Shown: positions 61,938 through 64,000 of the stretch, piece after piece | Numbering within the stretch: the stretch's first letter is position 1 | How the letters are laid out: each line of letters opens with the position of its first letter | Origin: Camillea tinctor | Lineage: Eukaryota > Ascomycota > Sordariomycetes > Xylariales > Xylariaceae | Assembly (NCBI GenBank): GCA_022578605.1 | Contig: MU394092.1 | Location: 62,001 to 126,000 of the forward strand | Reading direction: 5' to 3' | DNA: 64,000 nt | Notes under the pieces: model-generated | Database searches by the model: none | The model's input: the letters and a program-made list of their open reading frames with translations, nothing else | What the model was told of the DNA's origin: nothing | Translations under genes and position numbers: made by a program

Positions 61938-63575
61938 CTAGGCGTCAGCTTCAATAAAACCAACCCCGGAATCGAACCGTGTATGTGTAGGGCTTTTGAT
62001 CCCTTGTCTCTGGCTCTCTATTATTTTCCTATATTTATCGTCATCAAATTTCCAGACCATCCTGTGCTCATCATGTTCTACAGTCCCTTTAACCCCTATT
62101 GATAGGTTGTCGGCTACTGGATCGGCTTTGGCCTGGAAGAAGTACCGCCTTTGCCATGTTTCACCTGCCGCTTTCTATACAATAATCGTTCGTTAGCGTT
62201 TAGTTCTACTAGAAGTTGCCTAGGGCCTCTAATGCGGCTGATGTTGGGAATAAGTAGTAGTCTTTCCTAGCCTAGGTGAGGGTTTTTGACCAGTTTTAAG
62301 GGGAGACCAGAAAGATAAAAACACCAACCTCTTCTCTTCGTAAAGCCCGCTGTGCGTTCTCAATCTTGCTCTTCTCTATATCAAAGCTCAAGTCAGTAAT
62401 CTGAATTTAGTAAGACTCGACGATGAAGAATTGGCACATGTCCCACCATAGATGGAGAGAAATCGTAAAACGTGTCCCTTGAAGTGCGTACCTTGGCCGA
62501 CCACGAAAATGTCGTTTGCATTGATAGCATCTGCAACTTGTTTCCATGCCCGTCTAGACTCGAGCGGATGTTGTTTCTCGATAGGTGCAACCTGTAGCGG
62601 AGTTTTTTCCAGGGCCACCAAGTTGACTTTGTCCAGCAGCTTCCCCTTTCCACATTTTACTGTGTACGAGTCGCTCCACCGACCTTCAAGAGTATAAAGG
62701 GGATTATCCTTGTCGTTGTCTCGGTATAGAGTCGCCGAAAATGAATTGCTTCTGCCTCTAAGCCACCCCTTGCAAGAGTAATCTATTCGCGATGTGTATC
62801 CCGATGAGCTGCGGATATAGGAGGTGCCACTAAGTTCTGGGGCTATCTGGAACGTTACAATCCCCTCGATGTGGGCCTTCGGCATAGTGATCCAGTAATC
62901 TTCGTCGTATTTGTCGATATGCATAACACTATAGCCTTTACGCTCGATGTTGATGGTTGAGGTGAAGTAAGCCTTGGGAGCGACGTGACCTTCGAGCTAG
63001 AATTGATAATTAGCCGTGGAAACACATGTCATTAAATTGAAGATCTATTACCCTAACACCATGCATATCATTCCATATCTTATATGCAGTTGCTGGAGGG
63101 TGGTGGCTAACTTGCTCGCTCACCAGCTGCGTTGTGCCGGTATGGTCGACCCATTTGCCTAGAAATATCTCGCCTAGAAAGGGATTGAGGGGTTTCAGCT
63201 TTTTTCTCCTGCCATCATCGTCTTTGCTGGCATGCTGACGCTTGAGCGTGCTTAAAAACCATTGCAGTACAAGCAATGCTCTCCTCTCTGCGTTTTCCTC
63301 GTGGGATGGGGCTATGAATAGATGTGGGTGCTCTGCCCAGTATGCGCTATATTCAACGATAGATTGCGGTGCAAGGAGGAATGGCGGCGCTGTCAACGTC
63401 GCAAGATCACCTTTAAAAGTAGCAATTGACTTTCCCCCTCATAAACATCAGCGAATTGATTCTAAATAACATGTGGAAGTGGTGCGTATACCTTTATGAA
63501 TTGGAACCAGGCGGATTTGTTTTGCTGCTCGCCCCCTTTATCATCGCAGTACACACGACTCACGGGTAAAGACAT
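61938..63575 (-). CDS. Oxysterol-binding protein (Osh4/KES1 type)
   Basis: Cytosolic sterol/PI4P exchange protein. Five exons (minus): 63492-63575, 63052-63429, 62492-62996, 62329-62375, 61938-62174; 416 residues, near the KES1 length (short class, no PH domain). Landmarks: MSLPVSRVYCDDKGGEQQNKSAWFQFIK, the lid/sterol tunnel start SIATFKGDLATLTAPPFLL, LKPLNPFLGEIFLG, the OSBP fingerprint EQVSHHPP, a KGHV-like LEGHVAPKAYF, YWITMPKAHIEG, and a C-terminal part EKSKIENAQRALRREE then TWQRRYFF. PI4P-contacting HH and basic residues are present. Intron 3 (62376-62491) follows VVGQ. It converges with the MFS gene, with 301 bp between the stop codons. Confidence 0.92.
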
Positions 63576-64000
63576 TATGTATATGCCAGATCCGGCTTTA
63601 ACGACGCTCTTGAAATAGAAATGAAATTTATGATCGAAAATGCTTAAAGCGATGCAAATAGAACCCAGATATATTTATTCGCACCGATCCGCCTGTTGTT
63701 GTTATTGTTGGGGGAGGGGGACTCAAGACTACATTGATGGAGGAGAGAGAGAGAGAGAGAACAAGAATATAATCCATTTAGATTCATAGCTATCATTTAT
63801 GTATAGGCTGCTTAGCGACACATTGGACGATTAGGTAACATCATGTTATATGGTATGGTTATCTCAATTAAGACAATTCCTGCATCATCTCCTGCATGTG
63901 TATACAGATCAAGGCACCGGGCACTCTAACTTGAGTTAAAAAGTTGAGACGAAGTCTGCTTCATAATTACCAAGAACGGACAATGATGTGGGGCTAGTGA
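63576..64000. other. Promoter side of the OSBP gene, window end
   Basis: No gene is visible. A GA repeat lies at about 63742-63760 and a G-rich run near 63710-63722. It probably serves as the upstream region of the oxysterol-binding protein on minus. Confidence 0.45.

Noticed and set aside
61950..62030. tRNA-like minus-strand B box (GGTTCGATTCCGG) suggesting a tRNA 3' half
   Set aside because: It is part of the last exon of the oxysterol-binding protein (reading THTRFDSGVGFIEADA), and no A box or acceptor partner exists upstream.

Overview
The window is genomic DNA of a filamentous ascomycete (Pezizomycotina, most likely a Sordariomycete, perhaps Xylariales). Genes carry many short GT-AG introns (mostly 47-90 nt) with visible CTAAC/CTGAC branch points. 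The C+G-poor, TpA-saturated blocks look like repeat-induced point mutation (RIP), and secreted, ER and secondary-metabolism genes of ascomycete type lie beside housekeeping genes. Exon structures below were built by hand by joining frames at splice sites; all except the first P450 give an uninterrupted reading frame.

Left third (1-17640): an extremely AT-rich block without intact protein genes. It holds a 164-base assembly gap, a non-autonomous hAT-type element with perfect 8-bp target duplications (9562-10445), and six copies or fragments of a long tRNA-headed SINE-like element with a (ATC)n tail. Three nearly undamaged copies (8272-9061, 13043-13972, 14882-15730) stand out as GC islands. 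One heavily mutated copy (14151-14865) sits in tandem with an intact one, sharing the same target duplication.

Diterpene gene group (18741-26729): a CYP65-like P450 with all signature motifs but one frameshift, an intact CYP503/CYP68-like P450, and a divergently transcribed bifunctional diterpene cyclase of the CPS/KS type with both DxDD and DExxE motifs. The group lies between two AT-rich blocks. The right-hand block (about 26770-27250) contains a tRNA-Trp-like gene.

Conserved right part (28823-63575): CTP synthase (12 exons, two of them microexons of 9 and 8 nt), a SET-domain protein, glucosamine-6-phosphate N-acetyltransferase, a Ser-rich small protein, an ER FKBP prolyl isomerase (with a GC-AG intron), a TRK potassium transporter, DNA polymerase kappa, an unrecognised coiled-coil protein, a secreted GH51 arabinofuranosidase, an RPEL-repeat protein, a RidA-family protein, an allantoate-permease-type MFS transporter and an oxysterol-binding protein. 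The MFS gene holds what reads as a [D1,2] stwintron, an intron nested in another intron's donor site.

The main leads are the SINE-like family, the stwintron, the hAT-type element, the microexons of CTP synthase and the small diterpene locus. All calls come from reading the sequence; no database search was run.
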